DNA of 64,000 nucleotides, from NCBI GenBank assembly GCA_001557505.1, contig LSAX01000007.1, positions 682,001-746,000 on the forward strand. Direction: 5' to 3'. Position numbers and translations under genes: made by a program. Of this stretch, positions 12,016 through 23,085 are shown piece by piece. The notes under the pieces were generated by a model, which made no database searches, had not been told where the DNA came from, and worked only from the letters and a program-made list of their open reading frames with translations. The first letter of the stretch is position 1, and every line of letters starts with the position of its first letter. Source of the DNA: Reticulascus tulasneorum (taxonomy: Eukaryota; Ascomycota; Sordariomycetes; Glomerellales; Reticulascaceae).

Positions 12016-15000
12016 ATGCGTTTTCTGAGCACCCTCCTTGCCCTCCCCATCACCGGGGCGTGGGCTGCCGCCGCGGTCCGCCAGCGCGAGCTGCCCGAGA
12101 CCGTCCGTGAAAATGTTATTCCCAACAACTTCATTATCGAAGTTTCCAAGGTGACTAACTTGCATCTCTCGTCTGATTCCGCATAGCTAAGAGTTCGGCG
12201 AAGGCAAACATGGACACTGTGGCTAAAGGCATTACCGCGAACGGAGGAAAGATTCTGAAGACATTCACTTCAGACATTTTCTCAGGATTTAGTGTCGAAT
12301 CTAGCGGCACTGAGAATGTGGACAGTCTCCAGGAGATAGCTGAGATTCGAAAGGCATGGTCTGTTGGCCTGATTCAGCTCGCTCCTGTGCAGCCTATTGC
12401 GAGTTTTAGCGACGACCTTTCTGCCCCAAACTACTCAGCACATCACCTTACCGGTGTCCAAGAACTGCACGAGGCCGGTATCTTTGGGAAAGGCGTTACA
12501 GTTGCAGTCGTGGATACTGGTACTGCATATGACCACCATGCAGTACGTGTCCCCCAGCGCCGGTGTTCCGGCCTAGCCGGCTACTTACACAAATTTACTA
12601 ATTTCACTAGCTTGGTGGTGGCTTCGGTCCGGGGTTCAAGATTGCAGGCGGCTGGGATTTTGTTGGCGAGACCTGTAAGTATTTCTGGAAACTACCGGCA
12701 TGTAAACCACATTCTAATTAATGCTAGCTTGGCCGTACGGCGAGCCCAAGGAACCAGATGCAGACCCGTACGACTATATCGGCCACGGAACTCACGTCGC
12801 CGGAATTATTGCGGGAAAATCAGAGTGGTATGTAGGAGTTTCCTAAAGTTCAGCTGATGTTAATCATCCATATTATAGGTTTACCGGTGTAGCGCCTGAA
12901 GCGACCATTCTTTCATACAAGGTCTTTACGCAATCTGTTCGTGCTCCATCTCCAATTCGAGACTGAGTTTACTGATATCGAATTTAGGGAACTACGGACG
13001 ATGCTACACTTATTGACGCCTTTCTCGCCGCATACGAGGCTGGGGTGCGTTAACATCTTTCATGACTGGCGGATAGAACTAACATAGCCTAGGCTGATGT
13101 AATTACCGCCAGTATCGGCGGGCTTAGCGGCTGGTCTACCGACCCGTGGGCTGAGGTTGCTTCTCGTCTAGTAGAATTAGGTGTTCTTGTTACTATCGCT
13201 GCCGGCAATAGCGGCTTTAATGGTCCATTCTTCGCCAGCTCAGGCTCATCCGGAACTAACGTACTGGCTATCGCATCCATCGACCAAGCTGTCAAGGTCG
13301 CCGAACCTTTTGAGGCTACATTCAGCGTTAACGGCGTTACAAATACAACATCAAGCCTCGCCTACCTCCCTCTTTTCTACTCGTGGGACGGGCTCGACAT
13401 GGAGATTGTCCCCGTGTCTCTCGACACAACCGATGAAGCTCAGGCTTGCAACCCGCTTCCCACATCTACGGATCTCACTGGGAAAATTGCGTTGATTCGT
13501 CGAGGAGGCTGCGAGTTTACGACTAAGCAGTTGAACGCCGCCGCGGCCGGTGCTGACTGGGTTATGATTTATAATACTCCCGGCGGTGCACTGATAAGCC
13601 CTTCGTCATCTTACTCGTATAGCGTAGCTATGGTCGAGCAGAAAGTCGGTGAGGCTATTGTCGCTACTTATGCTGCCGGAGGAAGCGTCACTGGCCACTT
13701 TGAGACTGTGGACGGCTTGAAATTAGGTGTCTTCAACTCTGCGGGCGGCGTCCCCAGTGATTTCAGCAGCTGGGGCGGTACTTACGACCTCGCCATTAAG
13801 CCCGATATTGGTGCCCCTGGGAGAGAGATCTACAGTACGTATCTAGACGACAGCTGGGCTGCAATGAGTGGAACCTCTATGGCCTGCCCTTACGTCGCCG
13901 GTGTTGCCGCTCTTTACATCTCTAAGTTCGGTGGCCGAAGCGTCCACGGGCCAGGCTTCGGTAAAGTCTTGACTGATAAGATTCTTTCTGCCGGCGCTGC
14001 AATCCAGTGGCAGGTGGCTAAAGTACCCGATGCTCCACCAGTTGACTACGGCTATTACGCTCCGACGATTCAGGTTGGCACTGGCATGATCAATGCCTGG
14101 AAAGTATTAACATACGAGACTGAGTTAACCTTCGATAAGATTGCTCTTAACGATACTCGTCACTTCTCTCGTTATCATGACGTCTATATTAAGAATACTG
14201 GCGCCAAACCAGTCACGTATACTTTCTCACTTCAGCCAGCAGGAGGTCTTGAACTACAGTCGCGGGACTGGCCTTGGTTGGTGTATGTTGAGGAAGTCCA
14301 CCCAATTACTATTGTTCCAAATATTACCTTTCCGTCTGGTACCTTTACTGTCCAGCCTGGACAGACCAAAAAGGCCCAGTGAGTTCCACTGTCTTCTTCG
14401 CTAGAATGTTGTTGCTTACTAGTATTTAGATTCAACTTCAAGCCTATCCAGGGCATCGATCCCACCTGGTTTCCAGTTTACAGCGGTAAAATCTTGATTT
14501 CAGGTAGCAATAAGGAAGAGCTATCTGTTCCCTATATGGGTAAGAAACCACGTCTCCCGTACACTATACTCGTAGCCTAACAAAACCAGGCGCGGCGTTT
14601 GACTTAAAGGATGTGACACGGGGAGACATGTTCATTTTTGACACCCCTTTCCAATTCTCCGGGCCTAACTATCAAGATATTGACGTTTACAACAAGTAAG
14701 GCTGCCTTTCTGCTTGAAAAGGTCTAACAGCAAATCTAATTTCTATGTAGGTATACCTTTAATGAGACCACGCAGGACTTCCCTAAGGTTCTGTGGGAGC
14801 TCCACTGGGGAACTAGAGAGGTCCGATGGGATGTACGTACTGCTTTTATTCCTTCCTTCCTATGAATCCTCCCGCCCCCTTCCTATACGAATGTTTATCC
14901 CTTGGCTGCAAATCGTGGACTTCAACTAACGGAAGCGCAGATCTTCGAGTCCGGCTGGAGGGAGTCTCGGTGGTATTACCCACCAGTTGTCGGCACGAAC

Positions 15001-15303
15001 GGCTACATTGGCTCTGCGACGTCCTATTACAATACTTACGGCATGGATACTTTCGATCCGGACACGATGAATCGTGATGAAACTATTCCTCTCCCGTTTT
15101 ATGACCTATACCGCTCCTCGTCGTACTCACCTACATATCATTCCGCCTGGTGGATGGGCAAGCTGGCCAATGGTTCTACTATCCAGCCCGGAAAGTACGT
15201 CATGCGGCTCGCCGCGCTGTTGCCGTTCGGTAGCCCGCAGAATTCCGACAACTGGGACGTGTGGAATACGCCCGAAATTACTGTCCTGCCCCTCCAGATT
15301 TAA
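12016..15303 (+). CDS. secreted subtilisin-like serine protease (S8) with PA insert
   Basis: Eleven exons (12016-12150, 12192-12542, 12611-12674, 12728-12827, 12879-12936, 12988-13044, 13093-14378, 14430-14539, 14590-14695, 14751-14832, 14941-15303) give 903 aa; every intron phase closes. Residues 1-20 are a signal peptide, then an I9-type propeptide. Catalytic residues: D153 in VAVVDTG, H203 in GHGTHVAG, S517 in GTSMACPYVAG, with AAGNSG giving N294. A PA (protease-associated) domain is inserted at about 335-460 (GKIALIRRGGCEFTTKQ). The C-terminal third is beta-rich, as in the Fn3-like (DUF1034) tail of C5a-peptidase/Vpr-type subtilases. It should be an extracellular endoprotease. Odd: exon 2 needs the acceptor CTAAG at 12191 rather than the nearby CATAG, giving a 41-nt intron. 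That exon border is the least certain. Confidence 0.9.
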
Positions 15304-15744
15304 ATTGGGGAGCGTAGAAGGCTTGGTCGGGCTTGGGACGAGGAGAACATATTCTTCTTAGGTTGACCCCAAAGATCCCACGAAGTCAGACAAACGCCAT
15401 TAAGTAGAGCTTTACGTGTATAGTTATTTCCTGTAAATATTTCCCTAGGAGGTTAAGGCTTTCGGAAGCCACTTGAAGAGGGTAGCATGTATCTCGTAGT
15501 ATGTAGAGAGAATCAATCCCTACACAGCCCTTTAGGCTAGGCTTAATAGCCAAGTGCAAGTTCGTTGGTTTAATGGGAGCAGCCTACTCTCCAGAATCCT
15601 GTCTCTGGAGTTGGTCAAGAACCCCGCCCTTGGGTTGTTAGGTGATTATTAGTCTGAAAGAGGCATACAACGCTTACGGCTAGCAGCTGATTAACAGACG
15701 TAAGCGATGTCAACTTTTTCTTAAGGGAGAATTGATATAAGAGC

Positions 15745-15855
15745 ACAGCACCAACACGGCAGAGCCTCGCAAAAGTCGACTTCGTAAAGCCGGCTTTCTA
15801 AAATCCTGGCGAAATCAGATCTTCCGATTTATCTAAATGGGTGCAGCTGCCTGGC
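15745..15855 (+). repeat. degenerate duplicate of promoter and 5' end of the 80-aa protein gene (copy A)
   Basis: Words in the same order as 16108-16285: CACCAAC, TCGCAAAA, GCCGGCTT-CTAAAATC, TGGCGAAATCA-ATCTTC, then CGATTTA--TAAATGGGT. Copy A lacks about 60-70 bp between ATCTTC and CGATTTA. It ends in an ATG at 15837 that opens as M-G-A-A-A-W, parallel to M-G-T-A-A-W of the gene, then diverges. Confidence 0.75.
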
Positions 15856-15907
15856 GAACCAGTCCAAGGCTACTGTACAAATCCATAATGACATCTATAC
15901 TCGGTCA
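15855..15907 (+). repeat. dispersed short repeat, copy 2
   Basis: Contains AATCCATAATGACATCTATA and CTCGGTCA, matching 10340-10390. It is directly joined to the 3' end of duplicated promoter copy A. Confidence 0.5.
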
Positions 15908-16107
15908 AACCAGGTGTTGGCCCCTCTTGCGTCACCTCTGTACACTACGGTTGGACGGCAACTAACTCGCCGAGAAAGAAGCGAGGTAGGGCCTTTATCA
16001 CATCCATTCACAGGGCCACAGTTCCACCCCCACATCTCCCCCGCATTCGACGTTCCGATTCCCCATCTTTTTGCAACATCACAGTAATCACCACTCCGGC
16101 CATAAGA

Positions 16108-16263
16108 ACCCAACACCAACCGGGCGGACCATCGCAAAACCAGGCTTCGTACAGCCGGCTTCCTAAAATCGTGGCGAAATCAAATCTTCAGACCGAACCC
16201 CGCCTACATTTGCTACTTTTGAACACGACCTCCGAGTCAGACGGGATATTCCGATTTACTTAA
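16108..16263 (+). repeat. promoter region of the 80-aa protein gene (copy B, intact)
   Basis: Functional-looking copy of the duplicated segment: it runs directly into the start codon at 16264. It contains about 60-70 bp not present in copy A (about 16191-16252). Confidence 0.7.
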
Positions 16264-16560
16264 ATGGGTACCGCTGCTTGGGTGATACCCGTTGCCTCGC
16301 TTAGTGCGATCTGCGGCATTGGACTCGTGTTCTTTTGGTGGTGGTAAGTATCTGACAGTATTTCCTTGGTACTGCAGAGAGGCATTAACGATATTAGGTT
16401 TCCGCGCACGTGGCGTAAAGGCACGGAGGAGGAGCTAAAGATATTGGCCGCAGAGCGAGACCTACGCATGCAGCAAGGGGGCGAGGAAGGAAATGCTGCT
16501 GGGCCGAAACAGCCGCCCAAAGCATTCGTGTACAAGCCACCGACTTATGCCACCTACTGA
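16264..16560 (+). CDS. 80-aa single-span membrane protein, unknown function
   Basis: Two exons (16264-16343, 16398-16560) joined in phase 2 through a 54-nt GT-AG intron with a CATTAAC branch site. The product begins MGTAAWVIPVASLSA with a hydrophobic span at about residues 5-27 ending in FFWWW. The soluble tail is first basic (FPRTWRKG), then acidic/helical (TEEELKILAAERDL), then Pro-rich with aromatic residues (KAFVYKPPTYATY). Reading an earlier acceptor (16370) would create a stop, so the ATATTAG acceptor decides the model. Small size, one N-terminal span and a charged helix are compatible with an organelle inner-membrane subunit or assembly factor, but that is only a guess. The upstream region is duplicated (copies A and B). 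Confidence 0.7.
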
Positions 16561-16920
16561 GATACCCATCTTTCGTCATACAGGAGATTCTCAGAATTAA
16601 GCGATTCCGAAGTGCGACTTAGTAACATATAATATCATGTGAGGGATAGATAGGGACTAGGTCATTCAGGCCTTAGCATACCCAAGCTCTTGTTGCATTT
16701 TAGCAGCACCGAAGCCAAGGATCTACCTAGCATTTCCTTACTTGACTAGAAGTAGTCCACGTTTAATACACAGCGTACATGTCTCTGCCTTGATGGTCCT
16801 ATGCCTTGGAATTATGGCGGATCGTCTATCTAAATCAGTATGCCTAGCATCCCAGAGTTCATGGCGAAGTTGCTAGAGCTTGACTTACTTTGCTGTCTTG
16901 AGTGAACTTGGATCATTAGC
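16561..16920. other. short intergenic region
   Basis: Convergent 3' flanks of the 80-aa protein gene and the NTF2-like gene. Nothing else seen. Confidence 0.5.
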
Positions 16921-17295
16921 TTAAACAAACCTTGCACTTTCCTCAAGCCATATCGCCTTTCCATTTTCGTTCAACTCGCCAATAACAATTGCTTCGACCT
17001 GGGTAGTCGAACCATCCTTCCCAATTCCAATAGCCGTATGTTTCTCTGCAAACATGTTGCCGTCTCGCAAGAAGTAGTGCGACTTGATCTCAACGGATAC
17101 CCTAGTGGCGCGGATATTCTCAACATATGGGTAGAAGCTGTCCCAGTTCATTGCCTTCCCGTTCACGGTGATGGTTGCCTCTTTGGAATAGAGAGTCAGG
17201 ATCCGGGCTTCAAGCTCAGAGTCCGGGCAGTTGAAAACGTTGGAAACCCCGGCAGCCCACGCATCCTTGCTGGAATATGGGCTGGGCGAAGACAT
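16921..17295 (-). CDS. NTF2-like / SnoaL-like fold protein
   Basis: Single exon, 124 aa. The layout fits the NTF2-like cone: an N-terminal helix after DAWAAGVSNVF, the segment LYSKEATITVNGKAMNWDSF (early strand, then helix), and alternating strands RVSVEIKSHYFLRDGN, AEKHTAIGIGKDG and TQVEAIVIGELNENGKAIWL. No catalytic set was identified. Such small proteins act as cyclases, isomerases or binding proteins, so no reaction can be assigned. No signal peptide, so probably cytosolic. The stop TAA is at 16921-16923. Confidence 0.7.
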   Translation of the reverse strand: MSSPSPYSSKDAWAAGVSNVFNCPDSELEARILTLYSKEATITVNGKAMNWDSFYPYVENIRATRVSVEIKSHYFLRDGNMFAEKHTAIGIGKDGSTTQVEAIVIGELNENGKAIWLEESARFV

Positions 17296-18024
17296 TTTGA
17301 GGTCGTTTACAAATGGAAGACTGTGGTCTGCTTATCCCCTTTTTATTGATATTTTATGTTACCCTCTGAGCAGGAGAAGGGGAGTACCACGATATATATA
17401 CTAGTTACATCATCTACAAACTTATCTAGAAGGGTGTGCTTGCTCTCGTCAGCTTATTCGGACTTTCTTAATAATCAAAAGGTCGGAGCTCGTTAACACC
17501 GAAACTTTAAATTGCAGCTGCGAACCGTCCAAGTCGGCACGGTCGCCCTAGCTGACCAAAAGGGTGTCACTTTGGATACCAACCCCGAAGCTGATTTGGT
17601 TTAAAAAAGGAACACAACAGTGGTTTATTTCGGAGCCCGATGTTAAAACCGAGATTAGATTATCACATTCGGACAAGGCTGTCTGCCCCTCTTGATATGG
17701 TTATATGGTACAGTCACCGGCGAAATTTATCTAACTGAGATGGGAGGAAGCTGGTTTTGCTAGTGACGGTAAAACACTATTGGGAAGTGATGGATCCCAA
17801 TCAAAGCGTAGAAGTTGCCTAAGCAGTCGCCTTTGCGACACATGAGAGTAACCCGAGCTAGTCAGGATACTTAACACGGCATAGGCTGGCGTACGAGTAC
17901 TTTTTCTATACGTTCTTCCCCCACCGTATGATATCCAATCTACGTATGGTGTAACTATGCATTCTAGTGTGTCTGGATAAGACCATGTCTTCATCAACCA
18001 GCCTTCAACCAAAACGAGGCGCTT
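17296..18024. other. intergenic, promoter of the NTF2-like gene
   Basis: Upstream of the NTF2-like gene (minus strand) there is a TATATATA run at about 17391-17401 and two C4T/AG4-type elements (CCCCTTTTT near 17336 and AAGGGGAG near 17375), which resemble stress-response elements of ascomycetes. The rest holds nothing recognisable. Confidence 0.4.
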
Positions 18025-20384
18025 TCAGCCCCCGCCATGACCCAAGAAATCATACTTCAGGCATCCCGCTTGTCTCCATCCGCCCGCACCATCGTTACCC
18101 GTGCCTAGGACACATTCCGTCAGTATCCGAACCCTGTGGCCAAGCCGACGTGCCAGAAAGATAGTGACTCACATGCTCTATAATCATCTCGCAGAAGTTT
18201 CTTGCAACTCGTCCCGTCCACCGGGACCTGTACACTCTGCTCGGTGACATCGGTAATGCACCCGTCCACCCAGCTAATATTGTAAGACAATAGTGCGTCC
18301 CTCGACCACTGCGAAGGCGTCCACGTGATGGGCTTATCGCCCGCCTTCATCCTGGACTGACTCCCGGGTTGGTCGCACAGCCAGTTGCTCCAATATTGCT
18401 GACCGTCCCAGCTGACATCTCCTTGGCGCTTCGGCTTGTCGTACCAGTTCTGGTTCGAGAGGGAAAGTGGAGTCTTGACTATGACTGGTTTGGGCGGCGG
18501 CGCGTCAACATGGTACGAGTAGACGCCGCACATGTTGTCTATCGAGGCGTCGACCTTCATGGTTTGGCCAAAACCACCTGTTGGGTTGCCTGGAGGGTGA
18601 ATTAACGAGAGAGTCAGTCATGTCTGAGGTGCCAGTGAAGAGGGGGAGGGGTGATGGAAGATGTGTATCGAGGTGGTCTCACATTCGCCGCCATTTAGCT
18701 GCGCATACGTCGCCAAGCAGTCGGTCACGCAATAATCCTGCTCCCCGTCGCGGGGCGCCCACTTCAACGTGATGCGAAAGTCCTTGTAGCTGTCAGGGTT
18801 CGGCGGGGGTATTCTCTTTCGCACATCGGGCATCCAACTACGGGCCAGAGCGATGAGACCGCCTCCCCTCGCACCCAGCTTCGGCGCTTGGTCGCCAACG
18901 CTATTGACGACCCATTCCAGGGCCTTGGTTGGGTTTTTGCCGACCGTGGCGCAGAACTTGCCGGTGGTCCCCTTGAAGACTCCCCAAGGCAGGTCCGACA
19001 TGTCACCTTTGCACTCATTGAGCAGTCGGATCTCCGGGAACGTCGTGGGCCAAGCCCAGTTCTGAGTCGTGACGGTGGTGAACAGCGTTGGCTTTGGGCT
19101 GCACGAGGGGCAGCCGGTCTTGCAGTATTCAATGACGCCAAGCAGGGAGCAGCTGACGGTGCAGTGGTCGCCGCAAGTAGTAGTAGCCGTAGTGGGCATG
19201 GCGGTGGTGGGTACATCGTTGGTGGGCATGGCCGCGGTGGGCCTGATGGCATCGACATAGTTGGCCCGGAGGACATTGATCCTCTGTAGGGTGTTACCGG
19301 TCGCGCGAATCAGACCCAAAACAAAGGCGGTGACCGCCACTGAATCAATTTGGGGCGCGGGTAGGCGAACCTGAGCTCCTCCGGCGCGCGCCCAGACGAT
19401 GAATTGGGTGAGGGCCGCAACCAAAGCTGGGTCGCGGAAGTTGATGTTAGGCATCCGAATGATATCAAGTTGGTCAAGGGCGCCTTGGACATCGGCGTTG
19501 GTATAGATTGCTCGGGCTCCACAAATGGTGTCGTCGACAAAATTGGCTCCGCGCGCGTCCACATCGCTTCTGCGGATAAGCGCCTTGTTGGCGGTAGAAC
19601 AGCCCAAGAGCCGGCCTATTATCTCGTCTGTGCGCCTCGCTAGATCATCGGGAAGGGTAACTACAACCTCGCCCTGTTCGTGTCCGTCTGCTTTTGAAGT
19701 GAAAACTGTTACGGATGGGACGTTGGGTCTGTGGTAGTCATTAGCTGGGTCAGGTTCTTGGACGGAATGAAAATCCATCGACGGCAAGGAAGTAGGCTCC
19801 TACCCTGTCTCAGTCGGCCTAGCGAGATCTTGAGTGATTGTCACTGCAGGCTTTCCATCTTCCATGACAACGACGATTTCCGCAGCTGTTGCGATGCCTT
19901 TGTCGAGCTTCTTTGGTGGTATGACATGCCCAAACGGATTGTAATCTAGACTGGTCATATGGATCCCTGTGAGGATCATGTTGAGGAGGGCAGCCACTGG
20001 GATTATCGCCAGATTTCTTGTTTCGAGGCTGCGAGAATCAAGAACACCGTGATTCTTTATCACATCATTGATGCTCTGAACGCATTGGTTGTTTAAAGTT
20101 TTGCAATTCTTCTTTCCTGCTGCCTTAATCTTGTCTTGCAAGCCTACCGAGAAGAAAACTTCGATTCCCAAGTCGGCACTGCCAGAATAGGTGACAACAT
20201 TACCTTCCACTGTAGGGGTCTATAATGATGCTGTTAGAGCTGCAACAGTTCGATTTGTGACTGTGATGATACTCACGGCCGAAAGCTTATACTGTGCCAG
20301 ATCACCAACGGAAAAAGTGACGGGTTCGGCGTGAACGGAGAGGATTGTTGCTGCCAGAGCTAACACAGCGGGCAGAAACCTCAT
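18025..20384 (-). CDS. large secreted cysteine-containing protein, unknown function
   Basis: Five exons (20384-20277, 20219-19804, 19728-18683, 18589-18173, 18104-18025) give 688 aa with all phases closing. Residues 1-19 are a signal peptide (MRFLPAVLALAATILSVHA). The middle has a Thr-rich linker (AMPTTATTTCGDHC) followed by a Cys cluster with C-x2-C (GCPSC). The C-terminal ~300 aa run through YWSNWL, TWTPSQWSRDALLSYNISW and a final CKKLLRDDYRACTGNDGAGG ... GCLKYDF. From memory, this C-terminal block (CKxLL--Y--C--G--GG----GC--Y-F) recurs in big secreted fungal proteins, sometimes attached to chitinase-like modules, but I see no GH18 catalytic motif here. Exon 5 is short (80 nt) but restores the conserved C-terminus, whereas reading through its intron gives an unrelated tail. 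Function unknown. Confidence 0.75.
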
Positions 20385-21227
20385 TCTGGCGAGTCTTGCA
20401 AAATGACGAGGTATTTTTGAGACTTGTCAGCCAAATATTTATGGACCTTATGGACTAGGTATCATCGAAAGAGGAAACAGCGTCTTACTTTATATCTACA
20501 TTCACATTACTAGAAAACCGTGGATGGTTCTTTGCTCCAAACCAGTTGTCTGGCAGCTACGTGTGTGTTGCCTTAGAACTATCGTTAAAGTATCTCTCAG
20601 TACTGCTACTTTCATCTGATCGACGGCTCCATGCCAGTTTCAACCAACCTCGGGGACCTGAAACTTGCCCTGCATAAATATTGCAGCCTCCATTGTGGTT
20701 GTCATCCCATGATGTCAGACTGGGGTTGACGAAGCAGTTGGTTCGTATAGACCAACATGGGCTACTTATGGGGCCTTATGATGGCGAAAATAGACGGAAA
20801 AGACTGCCAACTAAGGCTGTTGGGAGTGGAAGTTGAGAAAACTTTCTGGCTGAGCCACACAAGTCGTTGGAATTGTTACGTTGAGGCCAACAGATACATC
20901 ACCAAGTTATACTTCGCCTCACCGGATTCAACGTGAAACATCTCGCAGCTAGTGGACAACATTCTGATGCCCCAACTACGACGACTTTGAAGGGTGCTTG
21001 CGTAAAATGGAATCTTATTTCGGCTCATTCAGGGATGTCACCATTTACGCCTTGATGAAGACGTATCAGCAAAATGAAAAGCCAATCAACTCTCCGACTT
21101 GAACGTAATAGATTATACACCATAAATGAATCTCAGTTCTTCTCTGAATCATCAAACGGCCCGTCACTATTTGGATGTGGTTGTGGTCGACCGTTGACTA
21201 CATCGCTCCTCCTTGCTGGAAATGCTG
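20385..21227. other. intergenic
   Basis: Promoter of the 688-aa secreted protein gene and 3' flank of the ankyrin gene. Nothing else supported. Confidence 0.5.
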
Positions 21228-22117
21228 TCATCTTTGAAGCCCTTGGTGCTCCTCAATCACCTCGCATATATTATCTAACCCAGTCTCTTGCGCCATTTCC
21301 AGCGCAGTTTTGCCGTCGTAAAGTTGTATAGCAGATGTATCGGCGCCATTGTTGAGAAGAAAGGTCACCAGCTCAATGTTCTTCTTGCCAACTGCAGCAT
21401 GCAGCAAGGTTGCGCCCGAGCGCATAGGGCAGTTGACGTCGGCGCCGTGGTCCACAAGCCACTGCAAGACATTAATATTGTGTTTGCCTCCTTCGCGCCA
21501 CCAGATGGCATTTTCCAAAACAAAAGTGTCCAACACTGCTCCGCGAGCCAGAAGCATTTCCATCGACTCCACAGCACCTTTGTCGAAGGTCCCTTGTCTG
21601 GCCGCTGCATTGAGAGGCGTCATCTGGCCTCGGACGCCGCTTAAGCCGCGATCGCCTACCAAGTTAGGGTCCATCCCATTGTCGAGCAGCCATTTGAGGA
21701 CTGGCCGACTGGGCATGATTGTCAAGCTAGAATTTGCCACGAACATCATCAGAACGAGGGTGAGCAACGACGGGGAAGCATAGGCGCTTACAGGAACGGA
21801 AATCGTGCCATGTCATGGTTGATCCGTTCTGTGTGCCATCCATGGTCGTGCATAGTTTGGAAGATATCAATATTACAAGCTCTGCAAGCCACGGGAAACA
21901 GTGGCCCCCCGATGGCTGAAGCTCCATGATCGAGAAGATATCGCACCACTTGCACGTGGTTATGGTTCGCTGCCATAGAGGCAGCGATATTTAGGTCTTG
22001 GGGCGTTGGAGAGGGCTGGGAATCGATGGCTCGTTGAACGTTTGAAAGGTTGCCATCTTGGCTGCCAGTGAAAAGGCTGGCTTCGGGCGACTGGTCGCGA
22101 CTGACGGCAGACCCCAT
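21228..22117 (-). CDS. ankyrin-repeat protein
   Basis: Two exons (22117-21792, 21726-21228; 65-nt intron, phase 2) give 274 aa made almost entirely of ankyrin repeats. Recognisable helix pairs end in VVRYLLDHGAS, VLKWLLDNGMDPN, MEMLLARGAV, VLQWLVDHGADVN, TLLHAAVGKKNIELVTFLL and TALEMAQETGL. Ankyrin arrays bind proteins, and no partner domain is fused. The N-terminus MGSAVS fits the N-myristoylation rule (Gly2, Ser6), so the protein may be membrane-tethered; this is inference. Start is the first ATG in frame. Confidence 0.85.
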
Positions 22118-23085
22118 GATTGGCGGTCAGGGGTGTTAAGATGGAATCTAGAAGCTTGATTGGGGCAGCAGGGAAGAACTGCAGCTGAGAAAGAGAGAGG
22201 GCCGGGGACCATGTATACGCGTATATTTGTGTGAGAAATTAGAAGTTTGTTTCACGTCTAACAAGCTTAGGCGGAGGCGCGGAGCATCTAGACTTGTTAG
22301 GTCGGATGCTTGAGGTAATTCACGAGCTTAGCATTGCGCATACTTAGCTTCGAGCTGGGATCGGCAGGTCGCAGGTCGCTACGCACCCCTTTACAGAACA
22401 TGTCGTTGGGTGATTGCGGGGTCGACATGTTCAGTAACTAATTACCTTATTCTGTTGGCCTGCTTGGGGGGCGCAAACATGCTGTTGGATAGTGAGACTG
22501 CTAGCGGCCATTCGCCAAAAGGCATAGCCCCACAGGACTACCCCTGTATGCTTGGTGTGTGGCTTCCATGTTCTGACTCTACAAGAACTTTACGCGCTTG
22601 TGGACAGCCATCTGCTTGGCCCCATTCTGATCAATGAGATCACAGCTTTCGCAGTTTGGAACCCAACAGCACGTTGGTTTGAAAGTTAAGAAGGATCTGA
22701 TCATCAGGTCGGTGTTTGGGCGCTCAACCCACCAACTGTTGCAAGCTGCAGGTGAGGCCAGGTGTGTTGGTTGACGAAGTTAATAATTAGTAGCTAAAGA
22801 ATAGGCCCGGGCCAATTAGTAATTGTGAAGAGGAAAGTATACACAAGTGTCGATGACATTTCAACTACGGGGCGGGAAATCTGTCCGATGTGGTCAATCC
22901 ACCTGGTAGGCTACGCCAGGATGATATGGGGAGCCTTACTTTCTCTCATGTCCAGAATAGCATTCCGAATGCCTATATAGGATGATGCTACTGCACAGCT
23001 GCCTTCTAGCATCGTCTTATTCTTTCATTATCTAAGCCCAGAGTTACAAGTTGAGCTTCTTACATTTTCTCCTGCTCCTCCCAAG
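22118..23085. other. intergenic, divergent promoters
   Basis: Shared upstream region of the ankyrin gene (minus) and the 361-aa secreted protein gene (plus). CTATATAGG near 22972-22980 is a possible TATA box about 110 nt before the ATG at 23086. No other feature. Confidence 0.45.

Larger units (their letters stand above)
15304..16263. other. intergenic with degenerate duplicated promoter
   Basis: Between the subtilase and the small membrane protein gene. It contains two related copies of the promoter/start region of the gene at 16264 (see repeats) and one dispersed 50-bp repeat. No complete gene seen. Confidence 0.6.

Noticed and set aside
16344..16397. Acceptor at 16379 (CTGCAG) for the 80-aa protein intron
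   Set aside because: Creates an immediate TGA; the ATATTAG acceptor at 16397 keeps the frame and yields a continuous protein.
18120..18172. Alternative C-terminus of the 688-aa secreted protein by reading through
   Set aside because: Splicing 18173 to 18104 gives a Cys/Gly-rich end that matches the pattern of similar proteins; the read-through tail does not.
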